A DNA stretch of 64,000 nt from Apodospora peruviana (lineage: Eukaryota > Ascomycota > Sordariomycetes > Sordariales > Lasiosphaeriaceae): the NCBI GenBank assembly GCA_033439685.1, contig JAUEDM010000009.1:1302001-1366000 (forward strand), given 5' to 3'. The notes below the pieces were generated by a model. The model was not told the DNA's origin. It worked only from the letters and a program-made list of their open reading frames with translations, and searched no databases. The translations under genes and the position numbers were made by a program. Shown piece after piece: positions 35,401 through 44,782 of this stretch; the stretch's first letter is position 1, and every line of letters starts with the position of its first letter.

Positions 35401-35521
35401 GGTCATGGGCGGGGTCCTGATGGAGGTCAGTCAGGAATGGGAGGAGTGGAGCCGCGTCACGGGTGCGACGAGGCGGGAGCACGAGAGATCGAGACGGGGT
35501 ACCATTGGCCAAGCGAGGTGA
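32438..35521 (+). CDS. Large alpha/beta hydrolase with disordered N-terminus
   Basis: Two exons (32438-34415, 34485-35521) give 1004 residues. The start is ATG 32438 (MDPSSLSAVPP). The intron of 69 bp is a multiple of three and free of stops, so an unspliced frame also stays open. Splicing restores LGWPDDVYAICQSL. Residues 1-580 are Ser/Arg/Pro-rich and probably disordered, with many possible phosphorylation sites. The C-terminal part is an alpha/beta hydrolase fold with a DRPGVGDS strand, a nucleophile elbow AHSAG (Ser codon 34544) and the acid and base HHGSRDTRVP (Asp codon 35294) and GEGHGLM (His codon 35378). A Lys/Ala-rich insert of about 100 residues splits the fold before the last strands. 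The substrate is unknown. The family is widespread in filamentous fungi. Confidence 0.82.
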   Translation: MDPSSLSAVPPIPRRSRERDHSSRPRDQDRDRPQPSSRRRNAPPAISTHDTARDRNHEDVFHDWSDRDRERYVDRYLRDRDPEKPAPVSAGSPEVISSLITSLSAISRPLSNHFDGPNYFNLTGTRSPHNLSVPGSPTGGGSFGVDYGAFSQPSLGDLRDEDVPLDELAASAPVIRTSKPPSGFSPLTAPKSPKSPSNRDASGLRSLLSRGGSSGALSRPSSKGSLASGAESIGKLSIERGNEPTSPGADTNALKRQKSVDSWGKKNGRNQRGLMYMSSKEQLREKEAEKKRASIGAVGGNANGLASPSLNSASRLDPLSAESIINEEPHSESPLSPERTSLSVEGSNHPATSPRHIPTRDSSLRKTSSSGKRSSARASRTSKRDGDGANDTIHEIDEPSSGLRNSRSDTARHRQNTAKRDEFDPLRLSADLPRANSTTLSKPRPDIYSTSPSTPSAAMFPDMEDDDDGAPSPAIAQGRRRDREVSADARHRRRSGHLTPDAHGYASGYGSETGGGGVKLKRSSSKLKRLSASPNPSKTSDHGAGARGSTHSDQPHIAYERPRSADSVDDAVESYLCSPRLSQKIRHPQTGRVISFSEVGDPNGSAVFCCVGMGLTRYITAFYDELALTLKLRLITPDRPGVGDSEPYAEGTATPLGWPGTLYVSPLPYCWTPDFTDLVCFIDDVYAICQSLKITKFSILAHSAGAIYALATALRMPQHIRGRIHLLAPWIPPSQMSVFGASAATPLPPTNAIPTSQKILRALPTPFLKAANSSFMTATSSSITSSLPKQKRAKREKKSNAAAAAKEAKEKAANHGIDNKENHGSKDVPHTQAADEDMDRIRPTGTAPTTMGPTSNGHRHNRSNSSSQHLSRRQSEKDEHILSAAAMLADSQLADRERQQTYDNRLTHAIWQLATTGANPAVDLLVCLERRHTIGFRYVDITRPVVIHHGSRDTRVPVENVRWLGKTMRRCEVRVLEGEGHGLMASAQVMGGVLMEVSQEWEEWSRVTGATRREHERSRRGTIGQAR

Positions 35522-36586
35522 CCTTGCTGAAGCCATGGCTGTTAGCTTATGAGGAGGGATGGTTTGGATTCTGCTTTTGCGCATGCGAGTTGCATTTCTT
35601 GTTTTATGTTTTGTTTTATATCTCTTGCAGGGGCACTTCGCTCTGCTTTTATCATGACCGAAAATGTACGAGGTCGCTGGTATGTATGCATAGTATAGTA
35701 GGCAGGCGCTAATTAGCCAGCAATAATGTCGAATGGTAATCCTTGAACGCAAATGTTTTTATTCTTGGATAGATGGTTAGGGACTCGGGCCACCCTTGTC
35801 TCATGTCCTGCCTTGTGAGCGTTTGTGGTAGCTCAGAGATGTCTGCTCTGCTCTGGTTGAGGTAGACAAAAAATCAGTGGATATCGGGATGGACAAAGAA
35901 TCAACTGTTATCAATGATCTATTTTATTCCATTTCTATACAGTGGGGTAGAATATGACCTTCAGCTGTTCTTCGAGTCAACTCCAACTCTTTCGTATCTC
36001 TCTGGCCTGCAGCACTACCTTGGTTATCACGCTGACACCAAGTCAATCAATCAAAATGAAATCACCAGAATAACAGCACGAACACCATACGGAATAGGTT
36101 GCTAGGTAGGTGCCTAGGTGGTGCAAAAGGCTGTTGCAGCTAATACATGACGATTGATGCACCTTATCGCCAGACACTCCAGAGTAAAACGAAACTTAAC
36201 AAGACCATACCCCAACCCATGCTTCTTTTCTCCTGTTGCTGCAATATAACTACCATAGGTATGTGACGATTCATGTGTTCCTTGCGTCTTTGTCATTTGC
36301 CGTACCACAACTGTCAAACCAGAGCCAATGGTACGTGTGTTGTAGTCTCGGTTTTCCTTTCGAACATGACCCATCTCGCAGAAATCCTTCGACTTCATCA
36401 TTCACGGAAAATGAAAGGCAAGGTGGAAGAGAGCTCCGCCTCGTTCCACAGCACCCGCCGCAATCTTGGAGAAACCTGCCTGGTATTGTCAACCCCAATA
36501 CAATTACACAATTACCAACTCAACAGAACAGAACACTGAGCAAGGGATGGGCTTGGGTTGACTGTACCTGAAATGGTAGGTATTAA
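35522..36586. other. Intergenic, nothing recognised
   Basis: 1.06 kb between convergent genes. It holds 3' flanks only as far as I can see. Confidence 0.4.
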
Positions 36587-37156
36587 TTACACCTTGCTCG
36601 ACCCAGTCATCACAAACGACGGCGTCGGCAGCCCAGCAGCTTTGAGGGGCGGTTTATCCGTTCCGGGTGGGATGGGTCGCTTTCCCTCCCTCGTTTTCCT
36701 CTTACTGCGCCGGTGGCGGCGGCGGTCGAAAAAGACTCTAAGTCGCCTGCCCAAGGCCCGCATCCTTGTGACGAATCGCCGAGACATCTTGGACTGCGAG
36801 GAGCGTTTCGTCTTGGTCGATTTCATCGAGGGTGGGCTCGGAGGAGCAGCTATTGGTACTGGTACCGACGGTCTGTTTGTGTTCATGTCGTGTTCTTGTG
36901 TGGCCGGGCCAGCTGCCGACGACGGAGCGAAGGTGAGTTCGTGGTTGGAGGTGGTGATACTGCCGCGGTGCGGGGGGGATATTGGATGATCATTCTCTAT
37001 TGGATTGCCGTCGTCAAGGGTGGCGGCGATGGATCCGATCGAGTGTCTGCGAGACGAGTTACTCGCCGCCGCCAGTTGACGGTCCAGAAACTCGTGCTCG
37101 TGGAAGAGAGGCATGGCTGGATCCGGTATTGCCATGGATGGGAGGGATGGGGCCAT
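36587..37156 (-). CDS. Hypothetical basic protein
   Basis: A frame of 189 residues from ATG 37156 (MAPSLPSMAIPDP). The frame remains open upstream to about 37315 without another ATG, so the true start may lie in an upstream exon or the N-terminus may be longer. The N-terminal half is low complexity (Pro, Ser, Asn). Residues about 115-160 are strongly basic (SRRFVTRMRALGRRLRVFF then DRRRHRRSKRKTREGKR), which could be a nuclear-localisation or nucleic-acid-binding segment. I do not recognise a family. Its length and composition bias make a real gene likely but not certain. Confidence 0.5.
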   Translation of the reverse strand: MAPSLPSMAIPDPAMPLFHEHEFLDRQLAAASNSSRRHSIGSIAATLDDGNPIENDHPISPPHRGSITTSNHELTFAPSSAAGPATQEHDMNTNRPSVPVPIAAPPSPPSMKSTKTKRSSQSKMSRRFVTRMRALGRRLRVFFDRRRHRRSKRKTREGKRPIPPGTDKPPLKAAGLPTPSFVMTGSSKV

Positions 37157-38320
37157 GTCTCTGGTTTGTATTTGGGGTCTAGCGGGCGGGTGCGGTGCGC
37201 CAAAGGGAGGTTGACCCAGGCGAGAAGATGAAGGAAAATTCGCGTTGAGTATCGAAGGATGGGTCCGATGCAGGTCGAGCTGGAAGCTGTTGGCTGGCAA
37301 TGAGAGATGCTGGAAATCAATATGACGCTTTTAGGTGAAGACTTTGCGTGTGGTTCAGGAAGTCTGTTGGTGCGAGAGGGATGGAGATTCGTGAGCGGTA
37401 TTTTCAGAAAGGTTGGTCGATGGTTACAAAGGGAGTGAGCTCCACGGAGCTGGCGGGCAGCTCATTCCCCCCTTTTCCAGTTTGGAGATCCGAGAATGGC
37501 GCTTGCTCTCTTTGACTCTTTCGTTGTTTGTTTATACGCTTCTGCTCTTTCCTCCCTCTTGACTTCGCAAGCTGTGATCTAATACAGGTCGTTTGTCAGG
37601 TAGTTACTTGTCTGGTGTGTCAACATCGTGCCTCCCCGCTGGAAACATCTGGAGGCGCACCTACAACAAAACCTGGGACAGGGCAGTCAGGGATCGAGAC
37701 ATTTTTATACTGCAGCCAGAGTAGAAATGTCTATATACTCTGTTAGCACCTCATTATTTCTGAGTACTTCTGCTATAGTGCTTATATCTATGTCGGGATT
37801 TAATACTTTACCTGCAAGGCCTTTAAGGCATTTGCTGGGGAAGAAATCGCCGTGTCTCGGATACGTAAGGTAACCTGTTGTTTATTGTAGTTGGACGTAT
37901 GTTCCGATCTCGTGAAGAAAAGCTCAGCTGTCTCGTATTAATACTGTAAAGCCAGGTAGAGGGTTCTAGTAATCACCGTCCGTGACTCTATGGATCTATA
38001 GGCAAGGTAGGTGTCTGACTGCTAGTATCTGGCAAGCCGCCGAACAGCTTATTATAAGACCTTGCTGCCACGAGAAGTTTGACCCCCCATGACTCGACCA
38101 TCTCTGTTACGCATATTATACCTGTCCGTATTCTCATCATACTACATTCTCCCTGATATCCTCTTGTAATACTGGGCCAGAGGCCAGCTTCACTACCTTC
38201 GTCACCATATCTATCAGCGACTAGTCGGAGGTGCGGAAGTCGACCGCCTCCGTTCCCTCATAAGCTGGAGTGTTGGCATGGTATCGAAGGCACTCTTTTC
38301 GAACCTTTCCAGTTCATCAC
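37157..38320. other. Intergenic, AT-rich in part
   Basis: 1.16 kb between two divergent loci. The stretch 37690-38170 is AT-richer than its surroundings and rich in TATA/CTATAG-like words. This would fit old repeat-derived sequence, but no element can be named. Confidence 0.35.
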
Positions 38321-39426
38321 ATGACAGCACCTAGACCGATCTATGAGATCCCTTCTCACCAACATGTTCGGACACTGGCGGCAGTGCGGTCGCCGCTCCC
38401 ACCACCACAGCGCCCACCAACTTCGCCCTCACTACCGGTACCGGGGCTTATCCCAGTAACTCCTCTTTATCCTGCTCCGCCAGAAGCGAATTCCTGGTCT
38501 GCTTCAGCACCAGCACCAATGCCTCCATCCCGCCTAGGCTTTGCAGTAGCTACACCTATTTGCGTTTCCTGCCAGGAACCCATCCAGCACCCGCGTTTCG
38601 CCATCCACGCGCCGTGCCATGACCGCCACCGCTTCTGCGAGATCTGCTTCCAGAGACTATTTGATGTAGCCGTCTTCGACCGCAGCGGGTGGCTTCCGCA
38701 CTGCTGTGGCCACCCTTTCCCAATCGACACTGGCCTGATCCTCCAGGCCTTCCTCGGCCCAGACCGTCTTAGGCGCTTCCGCGAGATTACCAGTGAGAGT
38801 GAGGTACTTGCCCGGAACCAGGTCCGTGTGTCCGAATTGCTTCGACATCATTACAGAACATGAACTGGCCCTCGCTCAAGGACATGGACCGTCGCAAGAA
38901 CATGAACTCGCTCTCGTTCAAGGACATGTACCGCCTCAAGAGCATGAATCAGCTTATGCTCAAAAATGTGTAATGTCTCAGGCGCTTGAACTGGCTCACG
39001 CTCGAGGAAATGTACAGTCTCAGGCACATGAGCTGGTTCTCGCTGAAGGAAATATACCGACTATTACATGCCCTTCCTGCGGATGGGAAGGATGTCCACG
39101 GTGCAACTCGAAGCACGAAGGCACTTGCACTTCCGGAGACCCATGGCTGGAGCAAATCATGGAAATGACACGCACCGACGGAAATTGGCAGCGGTGCGGG
39201 AGGTGTGGGCACGTAGTTATTCGCCTGGACGGATGTGCTCATATAACGTAAGTTCGGTTCCACGTCTACCATCATCGGATTTCACTGTTCTATAGTATTT
39301 TGACCTGTCACCTATGCTAACATCCCTGACCGTATTCTTTTACCTAGCTGTATTTGCAAGTATGAATTTTGTATTCATTGCGGCAAGGAATGGCGCGCAT
39401 GTCGTGCCATGTGTTACCATTCCTGA
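38321..39426 (+). pseudogene. RBR (RING-IBR-RING) E3 ubiquitin ligase-like, frameshifted
   Basis: From ATG 38321 the first frame encodes a Pro-rich leader and a RING1-like domain (CVSCQEPIQ, HRFCEICF, HCCGHPFP). It then passes into ITSESEVLARNQVR and ends early. A +1 shift at 38822-38831 opens the frame that continues the domain with CPNCFDIITEHEL. Then come five 14-residue repeats, an IBR-like part (CPSCGWEGCPRCNSKHEGTC) and, across an intron (39248-39347), RING2 (CGRCGHVV, GCAHITCICKYEFCIHCG) with stop at 39424. RBR ligases pass ubiquitin from E2 to a RING2 cysteine and then to a substrate. One extra base breaks the gene here, unless it is a sequencing error. RING2 ends soon after its last cysteines, so the C-terminus is short. 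Confidence 0.72.
38856..39065 (+). repeat. 42-nt coding minisatellite, five units
   Basis: Five head-to-tail units of exactly 42 nt (38856, 38898, 38940, 38982 and 39024) encode variants of EHELALAQGHGPSQ. Units 1 and 2 are nearly identical and units 3 to 5 are diverged. The array lies between RING1 and the IBR-like domain of the ligase-like gene and keeps its frame. Confidence 0.9.
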
Positions 39427-39777
39427 CCTGAAGAAATGAGGACAAGGAGGAGGAAGGGGCTGGTTGGATAAGACTGTGGTACGGGTTCACAGGTCATAAT
39501 CATGGATTAACCAGAGGGTCATTGGGATATGTGTCATGAGTTGGCTGATGCCTTGAAATTTCTGTGTGTATTACCGCCCAACATCGCAGAGTGGCATAAC
39601 CATATTGTGAAGACAGCGAAACTGTGGTGAGGTCAATTTATGTCAGCAACCAAGTCTACAAACAGCAGGTTGACACCCAAGATCGCCGCGCATCCGCCCC
39701 CTCTTGCGAACTTCGTCCAGCAGCCCTGTAACTGTCCGAATACCTTACTAGTATGAATATACCGCGTACAGGCATCA
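39427..39777. other. Converging 3' flanks
   Basis: 350 bp between the ligase-like locus and the methyltransferase gene, with no gene seen. Confidence 0.4.
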
Positions 39778-40536
39778 TCACGGCCTCCGGCCCTCACAAA
39801 CCAAAAACGGAAACCTCAAAATCGGACCGCCCTTGATTCCGCTACCCGGTTCCCTCTCGACCTGCTTATCCATCTCAAAAGCCACCTCGATCTTGACGTC
39901 CACAAACCCAGCAGCTTCCATCAACTCCCTCATCTCGTCCCGTCCAATTCCGTCCCTCTCCACCTCGGCCATCTTGCTCTCGGCATGAAACCGCCTGGCT
40001 TCCGGGCCGAAGTTCTCGAAATCCGTCAACATCACCCTCCCCGTGCCCGGCTTGAGACAGCCATACATGGTCGTCAGGACAGCAGACAGCGGGTCGGGGA
40101 TGTGATGCAGCACCAAGTGTGACGTGATCAGGTCGAATCTTCTTTTCTTTTCTCTTCCCGTAGAAGAGGCGGGATCAAACTGGATACGGTCGTCATCTGG
40201 ATCTTCCAAAAGTGCGTGGACGGGCACGACCTTGTTGCTAAGATGAGCATGCGATGTTGCGAGCTTGGATTTGAGGACGTTAATCATGCCCTCCGCTGCG
40301 TCGACGGCTGTGAGGGAACGGGCGGACGGCGCGAGAAGGAGCGAGAGGAGGCCCGTCCCGCAGCCCATCTCTAGCACATCGTACGTTGCTAGTTCTTCGG
40401 GTGGCGGAAGCCGTGACAGGAGGGCTTTGTGCGCGTGGACGGTGGCCGCTTGGACGAAGGGGTTGGCGTCCCAGTTGGTGGCTTCCGCATTGAAGCGGCT
40501 GTCTTTGTTGGTGGCGGTGCTGGTGTTGGATGTCAT
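39778..40536 (-). CDS. Class I SAM-dependent methyltransferase
   Basis: Intronless gene of 252 residues from ATG 40536 (MTSNTSTATNKDS); codons further upstream in frame lack ATG. Motif I is VLEMGCGTGLLSLLLA, motif II is LTAVDAAEGMINVLK and the post-motif region is FDLITSHLVLHHIPDP, followed by LKPGTGRVMLTDFENFG. This is the standard small-molecule methyltransferase fold (Methyltransf_11/25). The N-terminus (FNAEATNWDANPFVQ) is typical of fungal cytosolic members. The substrate is unknown. The neighbours are decayed genes, so there is no pathway context. Confidence 0.85.
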   Translation of the reverse strand: MTSNTSTATNKDSRFNAEATNWDANPFVQAATVHAHKALLSRLPPPEELATYDVLEMGCGTGLLSLLLAPSARSLTAVDAAEGMINVLKSKLATSHAHLSNKVVPVHALLEDPDDDRIQFDPASSTGREKKRRFDLITSHLVLHHIPDPLSAVLTTMYGCLKPGTGRVMLTDFENFGPEARRFHAESKMAEVERDGIGRDEMRELMEAAGFVDVKIEVAFEMDKQVEREPGSGIKGGPILRFPFLVCEGRRP

Positions 40537-41000
40537 TTTTTTAAGGGGAGCCTGTTTGGTCCTTGTTGTGTTGATGTAAAACAATGTGGCAATGAGGCGT
40601 GTCTGGGTGTTGTGTTGAGTGAGCTGTTGTTCAATGAAGAGAGTGGGGGAGGGATGATATATAGGAGTGTAAAACGAATGGGAAACGCCTACTAAATAGT
40701 TCTAGACATAGGTTGTGGAACCGACGTTCACGCGATCTGGCCTGGCCAAAACGGTTATAGTTAGCCGGGTCTTACACGTTCGCACGGGACTTTGCATGCA
40801 CATTCCAGCCCGCAGTTTGGTTCCCAGATTTCCCCTAGAACGAATCAATTTCGTCACAATATCCTGATCCAGAGAAAATGATCACAAACAAATACAGAAG
40901 CTGCATGGGAAACTTTATTGATCCAGAGAAAAGGAACAAAAAATAAGGATGAAGAGAGGCCTCACACTGCTGTATTTGATACATCGAATCATGCCAACTC
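40537..41000. other. Intergenic
   Basis: Promoter side of the methyltransferase gene and 3' side of the CorA-like fragment. A short duplicated phrase, TTATTGATCCAGAGAAAA-like, occurs at about 40868 and 40916. Confidence 0.4.
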
Positions 41001-41399
41001 CTACGCTACCGCGGATGCAGTAACACCAGTGGAGCCGGGTTCTGTTTTTACAGTCTCGCCTGTCATCGTTACCCGCCTTGCAAGTCGCCGTGAAGCAGCA
41101 CCAGTCGTCGACAGGGAGCGCTTCATCTCGCCACGACAGAAGACAGCAGTGACGATGGCTGCCACCGGGATTATCGATATCCAGTAGATGTAGACTTTGT
41201 CTGAGACGCCCCACGAGTGCGAGTCGTCGCCAAAGGCAAAGAAGTTGGTGCTAAAGATGGCAGGCACAACTGTTGGAGGAAGAAATATCAGCGTGATTAA
41301 GCCAATAGAGGTCATGGCTCGACTATCGGTTCTTGTGGCCGCAGCAATTTCGAACGAGTTCTTAGCGCCGTCCACACTTCCAATTCCCAAACCTAACAA
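41001..41399 (-). pseudogene. CorA-like protein, 3' fragment only
   Basis: On the minus strand this stretch reads AKNSFEIAAATRTDSRAM, then a first helix LITLIFLPPTVVPAIFSTNF, then YIYWISIIPVAAIVTAVF, then a basic tail to a stop at 41001. This is the C-terminal two-helix membrane domain of fungal CorA-like transporters. Nothing of the large N-terminal domain remains: upstream of about 41400 the sequence becomes the start of a GH13 gene in the opposite direction. It is therefore a 5'-truncated relic produced by a rearrangement. It is unrelated in position to the other CorA-like relic at 293-1576. Confidence 0.7.
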
Positions 41400-41450
41400 A
41401 CTGACCTACCAATCTAACCACGACCGACAGCAACCAGACTAACAAAAAAT

Positions 41451-42262
41451 ATGGCTGACCAGCAAGAGAGCACCTACTCGTCCCCAAGATGGTGGAAAGA
41501 AGCAATCGTACCGCCTCCTTCCAGTCTCACCCCGGAAATACGTCGGGTTGGGGGTCGGTCAAGGGCATCACGTCGAGGCTGGACTACCTCAAAGACCTCG
41601 GCGTCAATGTGCTGTGGACCTCCTCAATCTACAAGTCGCCACAGGCAGACATGGGCTACGACATCGCCGACTACGAAGACATTGACCCGCGCTACGGGAC
41701 CCCCGAACCACCCAACAACTGGGCCCAGATTCTGGGCGAGGCCAACTCGGCCTGGAACTTCGAGGAGGCCACAGGAGAATACTACCTGGGCCCCTTCACA
41801 CCAGAGCAGCCCGACCTCAACTGGGAGAACCCTGCCGTGCATGAGGCCGTCTGGGACATCATGCACTTCTGGCTCAACCGTGGCGTCTCGGGCTTCCGCA
41901 TGGACGTGATCAACCTTATATCCAAGGACCCCTGGTACCCGTATGCCCCTGTGATCCTAGGTGCCGGCTACCTGTACCAGCCCGGGCAGCGCTTCTTCAT
42001 CAACGGGCCCAAGCTGCACGACTACCTGCGTGATATGAACAGCGAAGTGCTCAGCAAGCACGACGCCATCGCGCTGGGCGAGATGCCTGACGTCCACGAC
42101 CCAGCCAATGCGCCGCGGGCGGTGGGTGCTCGGTCGGGCGAGCTGAACATGATATTCATCTTCGACTTGGTCGACATCGACAATCCGAACGTTCGCATGG
42201 CTCTGCAGCCCTGGACGGTGCGTGACATGAAGGCCATCATTACGCGGTGGCAGCTTGAAACA
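41451..42262 (+). pseudogene. GH13 alpha-glucosidase (maltase type), broken
   Basis: The start MADQQESTYSSPRWWKEAIV (ATG 41451) fits the maltase/oligo-1,6-glucosidase N-terminus. The frame shifts near 41507-41520, where the usual YQIYPASF is damaged. Homology resumes with GWGSVKGITSRLDYLKDLGV and DMGYDIADYEDIDPRYGT. At about 41700 it jumps straight to PPNNWAQILGEANSAW, so some 70-90 residues including the conserved D-x-x-x-N-H region are missing. The nucleophile region GFRMDVINLIS and the acid region ALGEMPDVHD remain. Homology ends at AIITRWQ (about 42255), so the third catalytic Asp (NHD region) is absent. It once would have cleaved terminal alpha-1,4- or 1,6-glucose from maltose-type sugars. 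Confidence 0.82.
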
Positions 42263-42280
42263 TGCATTTGGTCTATGTAG

Positions 42281-43620
42281 GATGTACTCGCTTCGCTGTA
42301 TACAAACCGACAGGAAAAGACGAGGATCGTCAATAGGTTAGAATCATTATCCCCAGAGGCAGTGGCACCAGGAATACCAAAGTCGACATCTGCACCCATC
42401 CGCACCCAGACCGAGTTATCAAGTCCCATACTATCATGCCTCAGGGCGCGGACGCCGCCGCAGCTAGTGTCTGGACGTTCAAACGTTGGTAATATCAGCG
42501 GCTTTACCTGCCATCGCGATATGGCGGGTTACTGGTATGTTGGCCGGATCACTGAGCGACTCTTGTGATGGGTGTAAAAAAGACCATGGCGGAGTACTCG
42601 ATGATCAGAGAATCAGTGTTTTTAGCATGCAGTAACAATAACCGTAACCATTCACTGATGACCGTGGCTAGCTGGTCCACGCTGGGGCCATAATCCATTC
42701 ACAAGTCGAAATATTGTCTTGGAAGCGGTTTCTTCCATCCGAAGAATGGACTTGCTTATGGTTGTAGTTCAAGGCATTCTGAACGGCTACAGACCTTAGA
42801 CCCATCATCGTCCCCCTATTAACATTCCTGCAATATACCGTTTGCTTTGACCGTCATCAGAGAAGGGGGTTAAAAGCTGAAGTAAAGAATTTTCGGGAAT
42901 CGAAGTTCGAAATATGGGCGAAACGGCCAGGAGTGCAGCACCACCGGTACCTTACCTCCACTGCCATGGATCGACCTTTGGTAAATATGGCCATTGGAGG
43001 ATGGGCGTTGTACCAAACTATCAGATTTTCATCTACAGAACTGCATGAAACTGGGGCCCGAACAATGAAAACGGAAATTGAACTGTAAAGTTCCCATATC
43101 CGAAAGCCCAGTACAGCAGCCCATGGTTCGCTAGGGCGACATAATTAATGTTTCCCAGGAGTTTAAAGCCGAGCACGAGGCAAACCGGCTGGTACTAGCG
43201 GCAGAAGGCGCGAATATCTTGTGGGTAAATGGCCTCTAGTTGACTGAAAGGCAGATACAGCCCTTTGGCCTTGTAGACAAACTAAGAGCGTTCTAACGCC
43301 AGTTAGTGACTTCTGATTCGCCGATTATTATGGTTTGCACCTAGGAACTTTGATCCCTCCTACAGATTTCCTATTTGGAAGTTAGGTAATTGCACTTGTT
43401 AGGTTCCACTTTTTCCCTCTGTGTCTCTCTTAGTTATATTGTTCTTGACTTTCTCGTCATTTTCTACCTTTCTCCCAGATTTTGATTTCCAGACAGAAAA
43501 GTCTTCACCTTACTGTTCCAAGCAACACGAACAACCTCTACAACATAAGAAGTTTCAAAGCCGGCACGACATTTTTCTGACAGCACCACCCTCCATAACA
43601 CATAAAGCCTTAGCGCGGAC
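42281..43620. other. Degenerate intergenic sequence
   Basis: 1.3 kb following the maltase relic. A frame with two stops at about 43160-43320 has protein-like composition (FKAEHEANRLVLAAEGANIL, then PFGLVDKLRAF) and may be another relic, family unknown. A minus-strand stretch at about 42360-42430 (GLDNSVWVRMGADVDFGIPG) is similar in character. Nothing intact is seen. Confidence 0.3.
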
Positions 43621-43947
43621 ATGGACGACCAAACGACGACCGTCGCCGTGCCGTGGCACCGCCACGAGCACAACGAGAAGTGCTCCACGCCGGCTGTAGC
43701 CGGTACAGTCTGTGGGGTCGTGTTGCCCGACCCCATGCCCTGCACCAAGTTCGTCGCCAAGGAGGGTAACCTTTTTGTCTGCCCTTGCTGTGGAAAGTTG
43801 CAGAAAACGAAGGCCCCGGGGTTGACGAAGTGGGACCGTCTCAACCCCCTTGCGGCGGAGTTCCAGCCTGGAGCTTCGGCGGCGTCGACACCAGCAGCGA
43901 CATCACCTCCAACAGCCAACGGTGGCTCGGAGAGCACCCGGAAGTAA
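43621..43947 (+). CDS. Small Cys/His-rich hypothetical protein
   Basis: 108 residues from ATG 43621 (MDDQTTTVAVPWHRHEHNEK). Cys/His spacing (HRHEHNEKC, CGVVLPDPMPC, FVCPCCGK) could bind one or two zinc ions. The last 40 residues are low complexity (Ala, Ser, Thr, Pro). I do not recognise the family. The balanced codon use and the zinc-ribbon-like knot argue for a real small gene, although it sits in a decayed region. Confidence 0.5.
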   Translation: MDDQTTTVAVPWHRHEHNEKCSTPAVAGTVCGVVLPDPMPCTKFVAKEGNLFVCPCCGKLQKTKAPGLTKWDRLNPLAAEFQPGASAASTPAATSPPTANGGSESTRK

Positions 43948-44782
43948 ACGGAGGGAAACCCATTTATTTTGCGAAGTGGAGGAAAAGGCGGTCTAAGTCG
44001 GAGAATGGGAACATGCAAGAACACGCCCAAAGATTGATGGTATTACTTGTGGTCCCAATACTTATGATTTATCGGATTGGGATCTCTTTCTTTCTTCCTT
44101 TTCCTTTTCTTTTCCTTTTTTTTTTTTTTTTATTATTTCTCTTTTTTTGGCAGAATATTGGTCCAGTAGCCCCAAACCCCAATTCGCTCAATCCCCGCCA
44201 GGTGCCAAAGAATCGAACGGTCTGTTTCTAAATCCTGAAGTAAATGGTACTGGGTAGTACCTAAGGTAGGTAAGGTAGGTAAGGTAGGTAAGGTAGGTAA
44301 GGTAGGTACATTCTTCACTAACAAGGCTACAGCCTACCGGACCGGTTCATCTCACCATTAACGTCCCTAATTCTGCTATATCGTAAGACCTGCATAGCTA
44401 GGCCAGGCCGTCCTTGGTCTCATTATTCTCAGACACCGTGCCGTTTCGCGGCACTACTGGCCGTTATGAAAGGTCATCAACATCACCATCTCACCAATAA
44501 ACTACCTGGGGGTAGGTACTGTTGTAGTAAAGCGTCAAACGCAGCAGCCAGGTACCTCCTTTAATCCCAACAACCATCCGATTTTCGACACCCAAGACCC
44601 ACCAAAAACACCACGAGAGTCACCTTTTTATCTCCTTTAAACAAGACCAATCTCTCGGACCTGACCGAGCCACTCATAGAGTCACCTATCTCCAGAATGT
44701 CCAATAGACCTCACCTCTCCTGGCACTGAATTACCTTTGGCCGCACCTTCTGGCAAACCTCTGGCACCCAGGCGTTAAAAAG
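43948..44782. other. Intergenic with T-run and 9-bp repeat
   Basis: It contains a T-rich tract (about 44090-44150) and a 9-bp tandem repeat (44262-44308). No gene is supported here. Confidence 0.4.
44262..44308. repeat. 9-bp microsatellite-like repeat
   Basis: About five copies of TAAGGTAGG in a row. It is non-coding; on the opposite strand it would read as a Leu-Pro-Thr repeat, which has no support as a protein. Confidence 0.85.
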
